Source: Pararoseomonas sp. SCSIO 73927 (lineage in GTDB: Bacteria > Pseudomonadota > Alphaproteobacteria > Acetobacterales > Acetobacteraceae). From it: DNA of 64,000 nt. The notes beneath the pieces are model-generated. The model saw only the letters and a program-made list of their open reading frames with translations. It ran no database searches and was not told the DNA's origin. The stretch covers positions 2,970,501-3,034,500 of the forward strand of contig NZ_CP146232.1 in assembly GCF_037040815.1 (NCBI RefSeq), read 5' to 3'. This document shows, piece after piece, positions 21,920-35,363 of this stretch (its first letter is position 1; each line of letters begins with the position of its first letter). The position numbers were made by a program, and so were the translations under genes.

Positions 21920-22438
21920 TCAGCCCCGCCGCAGGGCCCGCATCGTCGCGAAGGCCAGCGCCGTCTTCACGAGGGTGCCCGGCACGAAGAGGAGGAAGCC
22001 GGCCATCCAGGCCTTCTCGAACCCGACGAAAGTGGAGAGCCACAGCACGCCCGGCACGAACACCGCCAGGTGCGCCGCCGTCAGCACCGTGCCCTGGCGC
22101 AGCGCGCCGCGCCCGGCGAAGCCGGCGATGAGGGCGGACGGGATGAAGCCGAGCAGGAAGCCCGCCGTCGGGCCCATCAGCGCGGCGGGGCCGGCACCGC
22201 CGGCGAAGACCGGAAGCCCCATCGCGCCCTCGGCGAGGTAGAGCGCGACGGTCGCCGCGCCGAGGCGGGAGCCGCCGAGCGCGCCGAGCAGCAGCACCAC
22301 CAGGGTCTGGAGCGTGGCCGGCACCGGCCACATGGGCAGGGTGACCTGCGCGGAAGCCGCCAGCGCGGCGCTGCCCAGCAGGGCCATGCCCCAGAAGCGC
22401 AGCGCCGGCCGCGCGGCGAGATGCTGGATGGCGGTCAT
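21920..22438 (-). CDS. bioY: BioY, substrate-binding component of biotin ECF transporter
   Basis: Membrane protein that captures biotin for uptake. The 172-residue product has five to six hydrophobic segments and the family stretch LPMWPVPATLQTLVVLLLGALGG (quoted in part: VPATLQTLVVLLLGA), GPTAGFLLGFIPSA and a C-terminal region ending in basic residues. A GGAGAAGGA ribosome-binding site precedes the ATG at 22438, which overlaps the end of mutY by four bases. No bioM/bioN ATPase or T component is seen; solitary BioY proteins can transport biotin. Confidence 0.93.
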   Translation of the reverse strand: MTAIQHLAARPALRFWGMALLGSAALAASAQVTLPMWPVPATLQTLVVLLLGALGGSRLGAATVALYLAEGAMGLPVFAGGAGPAALMGPTAGFLLGFIPSALIAGFAGRGALRQGTVLTAAHLAVFVPGVLWLSTFVGFEKAWMAGFLLFVPGTLVKTALAFATMRALRRG

Positions 22439-23553
22439 CCCGAAGTCCTTCTCCTGCGGGCGCCCGGCGCCCTTGGTCCCTCGCTTGCCACGGGCCCCGC
22501 GCCCTCCGCAAGCGGGGGGGCGGCCAGGGGGAGCAGCCGGCGCATGGCGGTGGGCAGGGCGGCCAGGGCGGCGTCCGGCCCCATCCACGCCATCCCCTCC
22601 GGGGCGGGCCCGGCCGGGACGGCGGCCTCGGCCAGCCGCATGTCCAGGTCCATGTGGGTGAAGCCGTGCCGCGCCAGGCCGGGGCGCAGAACCCAGCCCA
22701 TTCCAGGCAGGGGGGCGTGGGGCAGGGCCTCCTCCAGCGACCAGGGCTCCTCCCGCCACGGTGCGCCGGGAATCTCCAGCATCCCGCCCAGCAGGCCTTC
22801 CGGCGGGCGGTGGCGCAGGAGCAGGCGCCCGGCGGGGTCGCGCGCCAGGAAGTGCAGCCCGTGGCGCAGCTTGCGCGCCCCCTTCGGCGCCTTGGCGGGC
22901 AGGCTCTCCTGGATGCCGTCCTGCCGCGCCCGGCACCTCTCCCGCCAGGGGCAGAGGGCGCAGGCCGGGCGGCGCGGCGTGCAGATCGTGGCGCCCAGGT
23001 CGAACAGGGCCTGCACGAAATCCCCTGGCCGCGCCCGGGGCTCCTCCTGCTCCATGAAGCGCGCCGCGACCGGGCCGATCAGGCGGCGGGCGCCGGGCAG
23101 GGGGGCGGTGATCGCCATCAGCCGCGCCACCACCCGCTCCACGTTCCCGTCCACCGGCACGGTGGGGCGGTTGAAGGCGATGGCGGCGACGGCGGCGGCC
23201 GTGTAGGCGCCGATCCCCGGCAGTTCCCGCAGCCCGGCCTCCGTGTCCGGAAAGCCGCCCCGAGCCGCCACGGCCTTCGCCGCCGCGTGCAGGTTGCGGG
23301 CGCGGGCGTAGTAGCCCAGCCCCGCCCATTCGGCCGCCACATCCTCCCACGGCGCGGCTGCCAGGGCCGCCACATCGGGGAAGCGCGCCAGGAAGCGGGC
23401 GTAGCGCGGCCCCACCGCCGCCACGGTGGTCTGCTGAAGCATCACCTCGGACAGCCAGATGCGGTATGGATCGCCTTCGCCGCGCCAGGGAAGGGTTCGG
23501 CGGTGGCGGTCATACCAGGCGAGCAGGGGCCCGGCGGGCGGGGGTGTGTTCAT
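22435..23553 (-). CDS. mutY: A/G-specific adenine glycosylase
   Basis: Removes adenine mispaired with 8-oxoguanine. The 372-residue protein has catalytic E36 (WLSEVMLQQTTV), the helix-hairpin-helix LPGIGAYTAAAV, catalytic D135 in PVDGNVERV, the [4Fe-4S] cluster set C191-X6-C198-X2-C201-X5-C207, and a C-terminal Nudix-like 8-oxoG recognition domain from about 235. It is divergent from the DUF721 gene and is followed by overlapping bioY. mutY-DUF721-dsbA-smc is a familiar alphaproteobacterial neighbourhood. Confidence 0.96.
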   Translation of the reverse strand: MNTPPPAGPLLAWYDRHRRTLPWRGEGDPYRIWLSEVMLQQTTVAAVGPRYARFLARFPDVAALAAAPWEDVAAEWAGLGYYARARNLHAAAKAVAARGGFPDTEAGLRELPGIGAYTAAAVAAIAFNRPTVPVDGNVERVVARLMAITAPLPGARRLIGPVAARFMEQEEPRARPGDFVQALFDLGATICTPRRPACALCPWRERCRARQDGIQESLPAKAPKGARKLRHGLHFLARDPAGRLLLRHRPPEGLLGGMLEIPGAPWREEPWSLEEALPHAPLPGMGWVLRPGLARHGFTHMDLDMRLAEAAVPAGPAPEGMAWMGPDAALAALPTAMRRLLPLAAPPLAEGAGPVASEGPRAPGARRRRTSG

Positions 23554-23677
23554 GGCGTCAGGCAAAACGCGGGCAGGGGAGGGCGGGTCGGGGCCGAAGT
23601 CCAGCCCCCCCGGAACGCCGCGCCCGCGGCGGGCCGCGCCGATCGCGGGGGCCGGGACACAGCCGGCGGCCCCGGCG

Positions 23678-24127
23678 ATGATCGACCCGCGCCGCCCCGA
23701 TCTCGGCCTGCGCCCGCTCGGCGGCTTCATCCCCCGCCTGACCCGCCCGGCCTTCAAGCGCCGCAGCCCCGCCGGCGCCCTGCTGATGGCGGACTGGCAC
23801 GGGATCGTCGGCCCGGCCATCGCGGCGGTCACGGTGCCCAGGCGCCTGACGGGCGGCACCCTGACGATCGGCTGCTCCGGCCCCATCGCCATGGAGCTGC
23901 AGCACCTGGCGCCGCAGCTCATCGGCCGGGTGAACGCCGCCCTGGGCTCCGTGACCGTCCAGACCCTGAAGTTCGTCCAGCAAGCCCCGCCCGGCCCGCC
24001 CGCCCCGCAGCCCCGGCCGGAGGCGCCGCTTCCCGATACGGTTCGTGGCAGGCTGGACACGGTCGGTAGCCCCGAACTGCGGGACGCCCTGGCAAGATTG
24101 GGCCGCGGGGTCTATCGAACCCGCTGA
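23678..24127 (+). CDS. DUF721 (DciA-related) protein
   Basis: A 149-residue protein with the DUF721 core: a helical N-terminus (RLTRPAFKRRSPAGALLMADW) and ADWHGIVGPAIAAVTVPRRL followed by strands GTLTIGCSGPIAMELQHLAPQLIGRVN, matching the KH-like domain of DciA helicase loaders. Function in loading DnaB is established for DciA; here it is inferred. The start is uncertain: an ATG at 23552 would overlap the mutY ATG on the opposite strand and add 42 low-complexity residues; neither start has a strong ribosome-binding site. Confidence 0.8.
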   Translation: MIDPRRPDLGLRPLGGFIPRLTRPAFKRRSPAGALLMADWHGIVGPAIAAVTVPRRLTGGTLTIGCSGPIAMELQHLAPQLIGRVNAALGSVTVQTLKFVQQAPPGPPAPQPRPEAPLPDTVRGRLDTVGSPELRDALARLGRGVYRTR

Positions 24128-24140
24128 CACGACCCCCGCC

Positions 24141-24185
24141 CCCCTTGCCGCACGACCCCTTGCCGCACGACCCCTTACCGAACGA
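24141..24185. repeat. Three tandem 15-bp repeats in the dsbA-like leader
   Basis: CCCCTTGCCGCACGA occurs twice in perfect tandem (24141-24155, 24156-24170) and a third time with two changes (24171-24185). They fill the short gap between the DUF721 gene and the ATG at 24204. They are outside predicted coding sequence and look like slippage products. Confidence 0.85.
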
Positions 24186-24203
24186 CTGGGAGCCCCGGAC
24201 TTC

Positions 24204-24859
24204 ATGATCCCGACCCGCCGCAGCCTCCTCCTCGCCGCCCCGGCCATCGGGCTGCTGCCCTCCCTCGCTCTGGCCCAGGGGAGCGCGCCCGGAACCGCGC
24301 CCGGGACCACGCCCGGGGCCACGCCGGCGAATGACCCGCGCCTCGGCGAGCGCGCCGCCGGCCGCGCGGGCGCGCAGGCGACGGTGGTGGAGTACTTCTC
24401 CCTCACCTGCTCCCACTGCGCGAACTTCCACAACAACACCTGGCCGCAGGTGAAGTCGCGCCTGGTGGACACGGGCAAGGTGCGGATGGTGTGGCGGGAC
24501 TTCCCGCTGGACCAGCTCGCGCTCGCCGCCGCCATGGTCGCCCGCGCCCTGCCGGCCGAGCGCTACGAGGGCTTCGTCGGCGCCCTCTTCTCCTCCCAGG
24601 ACCGCTGGGCCTTCGCCCGCGGCGCGGACAACATCGGCGAGATCGCGAAAGTCGCGGCGCTGGCGGGGATGAGCCGCGCGCAGGTGGACGAGGTGCTGAA
24701 GGACACGCCCCTGCAGCGCGGCGTCCTGGAGATGCGCATGAAGGCGCAGCAGGAGTTCAACGTGAGCTCCACCCCCACATTCATCTTCAACAACAAGGCC
24801 CAGCCGGGCGAGGTGACCTTCGATCGCTTCGTCCAGCTGGCGGGCGTCTCCGCCGGCTG

Positions 24860-24860
<1 letters not shown>
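24204..24860 (+). CDS. DsbA-family periplasmic thiol-disulfide oxidoreductase
   Basis: A 218-residue exported thioredoxin-fold protein. Residues 1-24 form a signal peptide (RRSLLLAA..., cleavage after ALA), followed by a 16-residue repeat-like Gly-Pro-Thr-Ala linker. The active site is C69-S-H-C72, then a helical insertion and the cis-Pro loop SSTPTFIF. It likely forms or isomerises disulfides in envelope proteins; DsbA versus DsbG/ScsM-like activity cannot be fixed. It is placed between DUF721 and smc, and its TGA overlaps the smc ATG (TGATG). Confidence 0.9.
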
Positions 24861-29065
<4,205 letters not shown>

Positions 29066-29067
29066 GC

Positions 29068-29085
29068 CCGGCCTTGCAGGGCCGG
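29068..29085. terminator. Weak hairpin after smc
   Basis: CCGGCC and GGCCGG pair with a six-base loop three bases after the smc stop, followed by a C/T-rich stretch. It could be a weak terminator or attenuator before the next gene at 29130. Confidence 0.35.
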
Positions 29086-29129
29086 CCCGCCGCCCCCTTC
29101 TCTCCGCCCCACCTGAACCGGAGGGTCCG

Positions 29130-29789
29130 ATGCGCCCCCTGCTGCCTGCCCTGGCCCTCTCGCTCGCCGTAACCGGCGCCACGGTTTCCGAAGCCGTGGC
29201 CCAGACCGGAGTCCAGACCGGGGCCCAGACCAGGACCCAGACCGGGGGCCAGAGCCGCCCCGCCACCTTCCCCACGCGGGACGTGGCCGTGACCTACGAC
29301 GTGCTCGGCGCCCGCTCCCCCCAGGCGCCGCGGGAGTTCTCCGTGGCGGTGCTGGCCTCGGAGGGGCTGCTGCGGGTGGAGACCTCCGCCCTTCCGGGCT
29401 GGGGGCTGGCGGACCGGCGCACCGGGCGGATGGAGGTGGTGATGGACTCCATGCGGTTGGTCACGCCCAGCCCGTTGAGGCCGGAGGAGTCCACGCGCTA
29501 CCTCCGCATGGCCGAGACGGCCCGGCTGACCCGCGCGGGCACGGGCAGCCAGGCCGGGGAGCGCTGCACGAACTACCGCTGGGAACAACAGGGGCAGCGC
29601 GGCACGGCCTGCATCACCGCGGACGGCGTGCTGCTGCGCGGCGTGAACGAGCGGGGCGAGGGGGTGGAGGCGACGCGCGTCGCCTATGGCCGGCAGGACC
29701 CCGCGCGCTTCAGGGTGCCGGAGGGCTATCGCCGCGTGGATCTCGGCGACATGGCCCGCAGCCTGGGCCTGAGCCTGCCGCGGCGCTAG
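29130..29789 (+). CDS. Hypothetical exported protein (219 aa)
   Basis: A Sec-type signal peptide ends near A24, followed by four Gln-Thr-initiated four-residue repeats (QTGV QTGA QTRT QTGG) and a beta-rich domain of about 150 residues. Two cysteines (ERCTNYRW and TACITADG) could form a disulfide. The pattern 'metal-free, one domain, ends in Arg-rich tail' gives no function; DUF4412-like outer-membrane or periplasmic proteins look similar, but I cannot assign it. It is 64 bases after smc on the same strand. Confidence 0.75.
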   Translation: MRPLLPALALSLAVTGATVSEAVAQTGVQTGAQTRTQTGGQSRPATFPTRDVAVTYDVLGARSPQAPREFSVAVLASEGLLRVETSALPGWGLADRRTGRMEVVMDSMRLVTPSPLRPEESTRYLRMAETARLTRAGTGSQAGERCTNYRWEQQGQRGTACITADGVLLRGVNERGEGVEATRVAYGRQDPARFRVPEGYRRVDLGDMARSLGLSLPRR

Positions 29790-29940
29790 GGCGGGCCGCG
29801 ACGGGGCGGCGAAGCGCCCGGAAGTGCGGGGCCGCCCCCGAGGCCCTTTGGACCATGGGCCTGAAGCACCGGCGGTGGACGCCGGGGATGCTCCAGGGCC
29901 GCGGCCGGCGGGTCAGCCCATGAGGCTCAGCCCGGGCGGC

Positions 29941-30099
29941 TCAGCCGAAGAAGACCTTGATGAAGATCAGCAGGGCCACCACGGCCACGATCCCCCAGGC
30001 GGCGGCGCGGGTGAACATGGCCCAGCCGGCCTGGCGCTCCGGCAGGATGTCCTTCGACTCCACGGGGACGTAATCGACGTGCTGCTGGGCCTCGGCCAT
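29941..30099 (-). CDS. Cytochrome c oxidase subunit IV, bacterial aa3 type (52 aa)
   Basis: A short gene: 52 residues with a hydrophilic N-terminus (MAEAQQHVDYVPVESKDI), a W-A-M-F-T-R segment and a single membrane helix ending IFIKVFFG. This is the pattern of the alphaproteobacterial aa3-type oxidase subunit IV (COX4_pro_2), a non-catalytic accessory helix. A perfect GGAGG ribosome-binding site follows directly on the purN stop (TAAGGAGG), so it is the third gene of purM-purN-coxIV. No other oxidase subunit gene is in the window; detached location is usual for this subunit. Confidence 0.85.
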   Translation of the reverse strand: MAEAQQHVDYVPVESKDILPERQAGWAMFTRAAAWGIVAVVALLIFIKVFFG

Positions 30100-30111
30100 G
30101 GATCCGCCTCC

Positions 30112-30828
30112 TTATGGGCCGGCCCCGGTCCGGGGCGGCGATGCGGCCTTTTCTGTAGGCAGGCCGGAATGGCCGGGCAAGGGGTTCGCGAAAGCGCCAT
30201 CCGCCATCGCCGTGCCCAGCACCACGCGCCCGCCCTCCAGCCGCGCGGCGCCCGAGGCGGCCCAGGCGAGGGCTGCGGGGTAGAGCCGGTGCTCCTGGGC
30301 CAGCACGCGGGCGGCCAGGGCGGCCTCATCGTCCTCCGGCAGCACGGGCACGGCGGCCTGGGCGATGATGGGCCCTTCGTCCACGCCGGGGGTCACGAAG
30401 TGGACGGTGCAGCCGTGCAGCCGCACCCCCGCCGCAAGGGCGCGGGCGTGGGTGTCCAGCCCGGGAAAGGCGGGCAGCAGGCTGGGGTGGATGTTCAGCA
30501 TCCGTCCGTCCCAGGCGGAGACGAAGCCCTCCGTCAGCACGCGCATGAAGCCGGCCAGGGCGATCAGCCGGATGCCGGCGCCGTCCAGGACCCTCTGCAT
30601 CGCCGCCTCGAAGCCGGCGCGGTCGCGGCCGAAGGGGCGGCTCTCCACCACGGCGGTCGGGATGCCGGCCGCCCGCGCCCGGTCCAGCCCGGCGGCGTCC
30701 GCGCGGTTGGAGAGCACCAGGGCGAGTTCGGCCGGGTAGTCCGGGCGGCGCGCCGCCTCGATCAGCGCGCCGAGGTTGCTGCCGCGGCCGGAGATGAGGA
30801 CCGCGGCACGCTTCTTCAGTTCGGCCAT
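30112..30828 (-). CDS. purN: Phosphoribosylglycinamide formyltransferase
   Basis: Third step of purine synthesis: transfers formyl from 10-formyl-THF to GAR. The 238-residue product begins [15 protein letters not shown] and contains the catalytic region [16 protein letters not shown] (Asn and His) and [10 protein letters not shown] (Asp), in family order. The C-terminus is about 30 residues longer than usual and low in complexity. Its start overlaps the end of purM by 13 bases. Confidence 0.96.
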   Translation of the reverse strand: MAELKKRAAVLISGRGSNLGALIEAARRPDYPAELALVLSNRADAAGLDRARAAGIPTAVVESRPFGRDRAGFEAAMQRVLDGAGIRLIALAGFMRVLTEGFVSAWDGRMLNIHPSLLPAFPGLDTHARALAAGVRLHGCTVHFVTPGVDEGPIIAQAAVPVLPEDDEAALAARVLAQEHRLYPAALAWAASGAARLEGGRVVLGTAMADGAFANPLPGHSGLPTEKAASPPRTGAGP

Positions 30829-31892
30829 GCGGCGGAGAGGCCTTCCATGCGGACCTCGGGCTCCGGCCCTTCGCCGGCCTTGATGGCGCCGATCCGGTGC
30901 GCGGTCTCACCGTGCTCCTTCAGCAGAGCGATCGCGGCCTCCGCCTTCCCGGCCTCCACCACCACGCACATGCCGATGCCGCAGTTGAACACGCGCAGCA
31001 TCTCCTCCGGCTCCACCCCGCCGGTGCGGGCCAGCCAGGCGAAAACGGGCGGCACGGGCCAGGATCCGGCCTGGATCACCGCCGTCGTCCCCTCCGGCAG
31101 AACGCGCGGCAGGTTGCCCGGCAGCCCGCCGCCCGTGATGTGGGCGGCGGCCTTCACCAGCCCCGCACGGTGCAGGGCGAGCACGGGCTTCACGTAGATG
31201 CGGGTAGGCTCCAGCAGCGCCTCGCCCAGTGTCTTTCCGTCCGCGAAGGGCGCGGCATCCGTCAGGCCCGCGCCGCCCGCCTCCCGACCCGCCTCGATGA
31301 TCCGGCGCACGAGGGAGTAGCCGTTGGAGTGCACGCCCGAGGCGCCGAGCCCCAGCACCACGTCGCCTGGGCCGACATCGCCAGAGGGCAGCAGCGCCCC
31401 GCGCTCAGCGGCACCCACGGAGAAGCCGGCCAGGTCGTAGTCGCCCTTGTGGTACATGCCCGGCATCTCGGCCGTCTCGCCGCCCACCAGGGCGCAGCCG
31501 GCCTGCCGGCAGCCTTCCGCGATCCCGGAGACGACATCGGCCGCCTGGGCCACGTCCAGCGCGCCGGTGGCGAAGTAGTCGAGGAAGAAGAGCGGCTCCG
31601 CGCCCTGCACCACGAGGTCGTTCACGCACATGGCAACGAGGTCGATTCCGACCGTGGCGTGGTGGTTCGCGTCGATCGCCAGGCGCAGCTTCGTGCCCAC
31701 GCCGTCCGTGGAGGAGACGAGGACGGGGTCCTGGAACCCCGCCGCGCGCAGGTCGAACAGCGCGCCGAAGCCGCCGAGGCCGCCCATCGTGCCGCTCCGG
31801 TTCGTGGAACGCGCCAGCGGCTTGATCCGGTCCACCAGCGCGTCGCCGGCCTCAATGTCCACGCCGGCGTCGCGGTAGGTCAGTCTGGTCAT
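30816..31892 (-). CDS. purM: Phosphoribosylformylglycinamidine cyclo-ligase (AIR synthetase)
   Basis: Fifth step of purine synthesis, ATP-dependent closure of FGAM to AIR. From the ATG at 31892 (AAGGA eight bases upstream) it has 358 residues. Landmarks are the N-terminal [28 protein letters not shown], the ATP-binding [27 protein letters not shown] and [17 protein letters not shown] 27-residue upstream extension to 31973 is possible but less likely. It is divergent from the DUF2066-like gene, 48 bases away. Confidence 0.97.
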   Translation of the reverse strand: MTRLTYRDAGVDIEAGDALVDRIKPLARSTNRSGTMGGLGGFGALFDLRAAGFQDPVLVSSTDGVGTKLRLAIDANHHATVGIDLVAMCVNDLVVQGAEPLFFLDYFATGALDVAQAADVVSGIAEGCRQAGCALVGGETAEMPGMYHKGDYDLAGFSVGAAERGALLPSGDVGPGDVVLGLGASGVHSNGYSLVRRIIEAGREAGGAGLTDAAPFADGKTLGEALLEPTRIYVKPVLALHRAGLVKAAAHITGGGLPGNLPRVLPEGTTAVIQAGSWPVPPVFAWLARTGGVEPEEMLRVFNCGIGMCVVVEAGKAEAAIALLKEHGETAHRIGAIKAGEGPEPEVRMEGLSAAWPN

Positions 31893-31940
31893 GGCGGTCC
31901 TTGATCGGCTATCCCAGGGCAGGTCCTTGGGGAGCGGCTT

Positions 31941-32762
31941 ATGCAGGATACGGACGGTCGCGGAACCCATCATTTTCGCGGCGCGGGCGCAATCCAGCCC
32001 CTGCGCAGGGCCGGGTTGCGGCGCGCGATTCGCGGCGCGGCCGTGGCGCTGTCCCTGATCGGCGTCCAGGCGGCCGCCTCCGTCGCCGTCTCCACGGCCG
32101 CCCTGGCGCAGGACGATCCGGCCGTGCAGCGCGGCGTGCCCGCGGAGGCGACAGCGGCCAATGCGGTGCTGGCGAGGGAGCGCGCGATCGCCAATGCCCA
32201 GCGCATCGCCTACCAGCGCTACGCCGCCGCGGTGGGGCGCGACCCCAACGCCTCCGCCTCCACCATCGAATCGCTGGTGACGAGCATGGTGGTGGAGCAG
32301 GAGCGCTCCACCCTCAACGGCTATTCCGGGCGCTACACCGTCCGGTTCCGCGGCGCCGGCTCCTCCTCCAGCGCCTCCGCCGGTACGGGCGCTTCGGGTG
32401 CCCCCGCCGCGCCCCGGCCGGCCCCGTCCGGGGACAATGCGGCCTATGTCCCGCCGCCCGGGCCGCCCCTAAACCCGGTGGCGGCCCTGCTGGACGCCCG
32501 GACGAATTTCCGCTCCCTCGAGGAGTGGCTGGCGCTGCGGCGCCGCCTGCTCGCCCAGCCCTCGGTCGGCAGCGTGGAGATCCTCGCCATCTCCACGGAA
32601 GGGGCGCGGCTGCGCATCGGCCTCCGCACCCCGCCGGCCACGGCGGCGCAGGAACTGGCGGCGGGCGGGATCGCCCTGGCGCCCGCGCAGCCGCCCGTGC
32701 CGGGGATGCCCGGCCCGGTTCCCGGTTCCGAGTGGCGGGTCGGCCTTGCCGGAGGGGCCTGA
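31941..32762 (+). CDS. DUF2066-like exported protein (273 aa)
   Basis: An N-terminal export signal (hydrophobic core [22 protein letters not shown], ending near residue 56) is followed by an Ala-rich helical segment with [21 protein letters not shown], which resembles the DUF2066 repeat usually encoded near purM/hda genes. A Ser/Pro-rich linker and a second domain from about 175 follow. Function is unknown. It leads the run to pgsA-like, perM-like and hdaA genes, overlapping the next by 17 bases. Confidence 0.6.
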   Translation: MQDTDGRGTHHFRGAGAIQPLRRAGLRRAIRGAAVALSLIGVQAAASVAVSTAALAQDDPAVQRGVPAEATAANAVLARERAIANAQRIAYQRYAAAVGRDPNASASTIESLVTSMVVEQERSTLNGYSGRYTVRFRGAGSSSSASAGTGASGAPAAPRPAPSGDNAAYVPPPGPPLNPVAALLDARTNFRSLEEWLALRRRLLAQPSVGSVEILAISTEGARLRIGLRTPPATAAQELAAGGIALAPAQPPVPGMPGPVPGSEWRVGLAGGA

Positions 32763-33405
32763 TCCCGGCCCTTCGACCCGCGGGGGGGCGGCCCGCCCCG
32801 ACCCGGCCGCCCAGTCGGGTATCCAATCGGCTACCCAGCCGCTCACTCAGCCGGTCCCGGCGGGCGCAGGTGCCCTCACCCTGCCCAACCTCATCACCCT
32901 CGGCCGGCTCTGCGCCGTGCCGGCCGTGGTGTGGCTGGTGATCCAGCACCGGCTGGACATCGCCTTCCTCGTCTTCGTCGGCGCCGGCATCTCGGACGCG
33001 CTGGACGGGTGGCTGGCGCGGGTCCGCAACGCCCGCTCCTTCATCGGTTCCGTGCTGGACCCCGTGGCGGACAAGGCGCTGCTCGTCTCGGTCTACGTCA
33101 CCCTGGCGATCATCGGCGTGCTGCCGGACTGGCTGGCGATCCTGGTGGTGTTCCGGGACCTGCTGATCGTGGGCGGGCTACTGTTGCTCGCGCTCATGGG
33201 GCTGCGGCCGGCGATCAAGCCCCTGCTGGTCTCCAAGCTGAACACGGCGCTGCAGATCGGCCTCGCCGGCACCGCCCTGTTCCTGGCGGGGTTCGGGCTG
33301 GATGGCGGCCCGCTGCTCCCGGTCCTGATCGGCCTCGTCACCGGCACCACAATCGCCTCCGGCGCCGCCTACGTGCGGAGCGCCGCGCGCTCCCTCCCGG
33401 CATGA
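32746..33405 (+). CDS. CDP-alcohol phosphatidyltransferase family membrane protein
   Basis: Integral-membrane enzyme that moves a phosphatidyl group from CDP-diacylglycerol to an alcohol, such as PgsA or cardiolipin-synthase-type Cls. The 219-residue product has the complete motif D84-X2-D87G-X2-AR-X8-G101-X3-D105-X3-D109, and about five membrane segments after residue 45. The first 40 residues are disordered and contain four Gln-initiated four-residue repeats. The start is TTG at 32746 by overlap with the preceding gene; no better one is visible. The substrate is not determinable here. Confidence 0.85.
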   Translation: MPEGPDPGPSTRGGAARPDPAAQSGIQSATQPLTQPVPAGAGALTLPNLITLGRLCAVPAVVWLVIQHRLDIAFLVFVGAGISDALDGWLARVRNARSFIGSVLDPVADKALLVSVYVTLAIIGVLPDWLAILVVFRDLLIVGGLLLLALMGLRPAIKPLLVSKLNTALQIGLAGTALFLAGFGLDGGPLLPVLIGLVTGTTIASGAAYVRSAARSLPA

Positions 33406-34607
33406 GCGCGCCTCTGCCGCCCGCCCAGCCCCCGATGCCGTCCCCGGTGCCGCCCCCGGGTGCGGTCTCGGGCGCGGTCCTGCCCCGCCCGGCAACGGGC
33501 CCGGCCCTCCCCAGGCCCCCCGGGCCGCGCAGCGCCACCCGGGCGCAGCGGCTTGGGCTGATCTTCGGCGTGCTCGCGGCCCTGATCCTGGCCCTCTGGT
33601 TCTTCTCGGGGATTCTCACCCCCTTCGTGCTGGCGGTCTGCATCGCCTACTTCCTGGACCCCGTGGCCGCGCGCCTGGCGCGGATCGGCGTGCCGCGCTG
33701 GCTCGGGGCGGGGCTGCTGGTGGCGGGGCTGATGACCTTCGCCCTGATCTGCCTGCTGCTGCTCTACCCGCTGCTGATCTCCCAGATCGGCGTGCTGCTG
33801 GCGCGCCTGCCGGTCTACGTCACCACCATCGGCGCCCGGGTGCAGGAGGCGCTGGCGGCGCTGGAACAGGCGATGCAGCCGATGATGCTGGACCCCCGGC
33901 TGACGGACCTCGCCGTCTCCCAGGTCGGGTCCATCCTCGTCTGGCTGGGCACCTCCGCCACCCGGCTGATCGGCGGCGGCTACGCGCTGTTCAACGTGTT
34001 CACCTTCGCCGTCGTCACCCCCGTGGTGGCCTTCTACCTGCTGCGGGACTGGCCGCGGCTGATCGGGCGGCTGGAAACCTGGCTACCCCGGCGCAACGCC
34101 GCCGTGCTGCGCCAGCTGGCGCACGATACGGACCGCGTGCTCTCGGCCTGGCTGCGCGGGCAGCTCATCTGCTGCGGGCTTCTGGCCGTGTACTACGCCC
34201 TCGTGCTCTCGGCGGTGGGGCTGGAACTGGGGCTGCTGGTGGGGCTGCTGGCAGGGATCTTCACCTTCATCCCCTATGTCGGATCCCTCACGGGGATGGC
34301 CACGGCGATCCTGCTGGCCGTCGGCCAGTTCGGGTCGCTGCGCGGGGTGGCGATGGTGGCGGGCGTCTTCCTCATCGGCCAGATCGTGGAGGGCTACATC
34401 ATCTACCCCCGCCTGCTGGGGGACCGGGTGGAGCTGCACGCGGTGTGGGTGATCTTCGCCCTGTTCGCCGGTGGCGTGGCCTTCGGCTTCCTCGGTGTGC
34501 TGCTGGCCGTGCCGATCGCGGCGGCCATCGGCGTGCTGGCCCGCTACTGGCTGCGCCGCTACCTCGAGAGCCCGCTCTACCTCGACCCGCCCCGGACGGG
34601 TGCCTGA
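33402..34607 (+). CDS. AI-2E/PerM-family transporter-like membrane protein
   Basis: A 401-residue polytopic membrane protein with the family pattern: two N-terminal helices, a cytoplasmic region rich in Leu/Gln, and five to six C-terminal helices with VTPVVAFYLLRDWP and FIPYVGSLTGMATAILL. The N-terminus has a 45-residue Pro-rich leader. PerM proteins transport unidentified metabolites; the AI-2 role is known only for some. It starts in the preceding gene's stop (ATGA) and ends one base inside hdaA, a block conserved in alphaproteobacteria. Confidence 0.88.
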   Translation: MSAPLPPAQPPMPSPVPPPGAVSGAVLPRPATGPALPRPPGPRSATRAQRLGLIFGVLAALILALWFFSGILTPFVLAVCIAYFLDPVAARLARIGVPRWLGAGLLVAGLMTFALICLLLLYPLLISQIGVLLARLPVYVTTIGARVQEALAALEQAMQPMMLDPRLTDLAVSQVGSILVWLGTSATRLIGGGYALFNVFTFAVVTPVVAFYLLRDWPRLIGRLETWLPRRNAAVLRQLAHDTDRVLSAWLRGQLICCGLLAVYYALVLSAVGLELGLLVGLLAGIFTFIPYVGSLTGMATAILLAVGQFGSLRGVAMVAGVFLIGQIVEGYIIYPRLLGDRVELHAVWVIFALFAGGVAFGFLGVLLAVPIAAAIGVLARYWLRRYLESPLYLDPPRTGA

Positions 34608-35353
34608 TGCCGCGCCAGCTTCCCCTGCCGCTCCTGCCGAGGGAGGCGGTGGAGATCGAGCCCATCCCCGACTCCTCCAACGCCGTGGCCCGCACCTGGC
34701 TGGGGGATCCGACGAGCTGGCCCGCCGGGCGGCTGGCCCTGCACGGGCCGGAGGGCAGCGGGAAATCCGCCTTCCTCGCCCAGGCCGCGCGGCGCCTGGG
34801 GCTGCGCCGCCTTTCCGGCCCCGCGCTGCGCGGCGTGCCGGACGGCGCGCCCACCGCGCTGGACGACGCCGACTGCGCGGCGGAAGAGCCGGCGCTGTTC
34901 CACCTCATCAACGCCTGTGCGGCCAGCGGCCACCTGCTGCTGATGGCCGGGCGGGAGGCCCCATCCCGCTGGGAGGCGCGGCTGCCGGACCTGGCCAGCC
35001 GGCTGCGCGCCACCGCCGCCGCGCCGCTGGGCCAGCCCACCGACGCGCTGCTGCGTGCCCTGCTGGCCCGGCACTTCGACCGGCGCCAGCTGCGGGTGGA
35101 GCCGGCGGTGCAGGACTGGCTGCTGGCCCGTCTTCCGCGGGAAGCGGCGGCGCTGGCCGAGGCGGCGGCGCGGCTGGACCGGGCCGCGCTCGCCGATGGC
35201 GGGGGCGTCACCCGCGCCCTGGCCCGCGCCTGCCTCGCCGGGCTGATCGACGGCAGCGGGGACGGCGCCCCGGACGAGTACGATGATTCCGGGGATGACG
35301 ATTCCGTGGCAAGCACCCCGCCGGTCTCTGTTTCCATGGGCACGCTGCTGTAG
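34607..35353 (+). CDS. hdaA: HdaA, DnaA-related regulator of replication initiation
   Basis: A 248-residue DnaA-domain-III-like protein that promotes hydrolysis of DnaA-ATP after initiation. The N-terminal QLPLPL (4-9) is a beta-clamp-binding motif, and the P-loop is at 47-54 (GPEGSGKS), followed by [18 protein letters not shown] (Walker B region) and sensor residues in [11 protein letters not shown]. The lid domain is at about 150-220. The C-terminal 25 residues are an Asp/Ser-rich tail. It is immediately followed by ppk, linking replication control to polyphosphate metabolism. Confidence 0.88.
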   Translation: MPRQLPLPLLPREAVEIEPIPDSSNAVARTWLGDPTSWPAGRLALHGPEGSGKSAFLAQAARRLGLRRLSGPALRGVPDGAPTALDDADCAAEEPALFHLINACAASGHLLLMAGREAPSRWEARLPDLASRLRATAAAPLGQPTDALLRALLARHFDRRQLRVEPAVQDWLLARLPREAAALAEAAARLDRAALADGGGVTRALARACLAGLIDGSGDGAPDEYDDSGDDDSVASTPPVSVSMGTLL

Positions 35354-35363
35354 AACCTCCGGG

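Noticed and set aside
23552..23677. Upstream ATG of the DUF721 gene overlapping the mutY ATG as CATG
   Set aside because: It would add 42 low-complexity residues with no ribosome-binding site; the 23678 start matches the family boundary better, though it is not certain.
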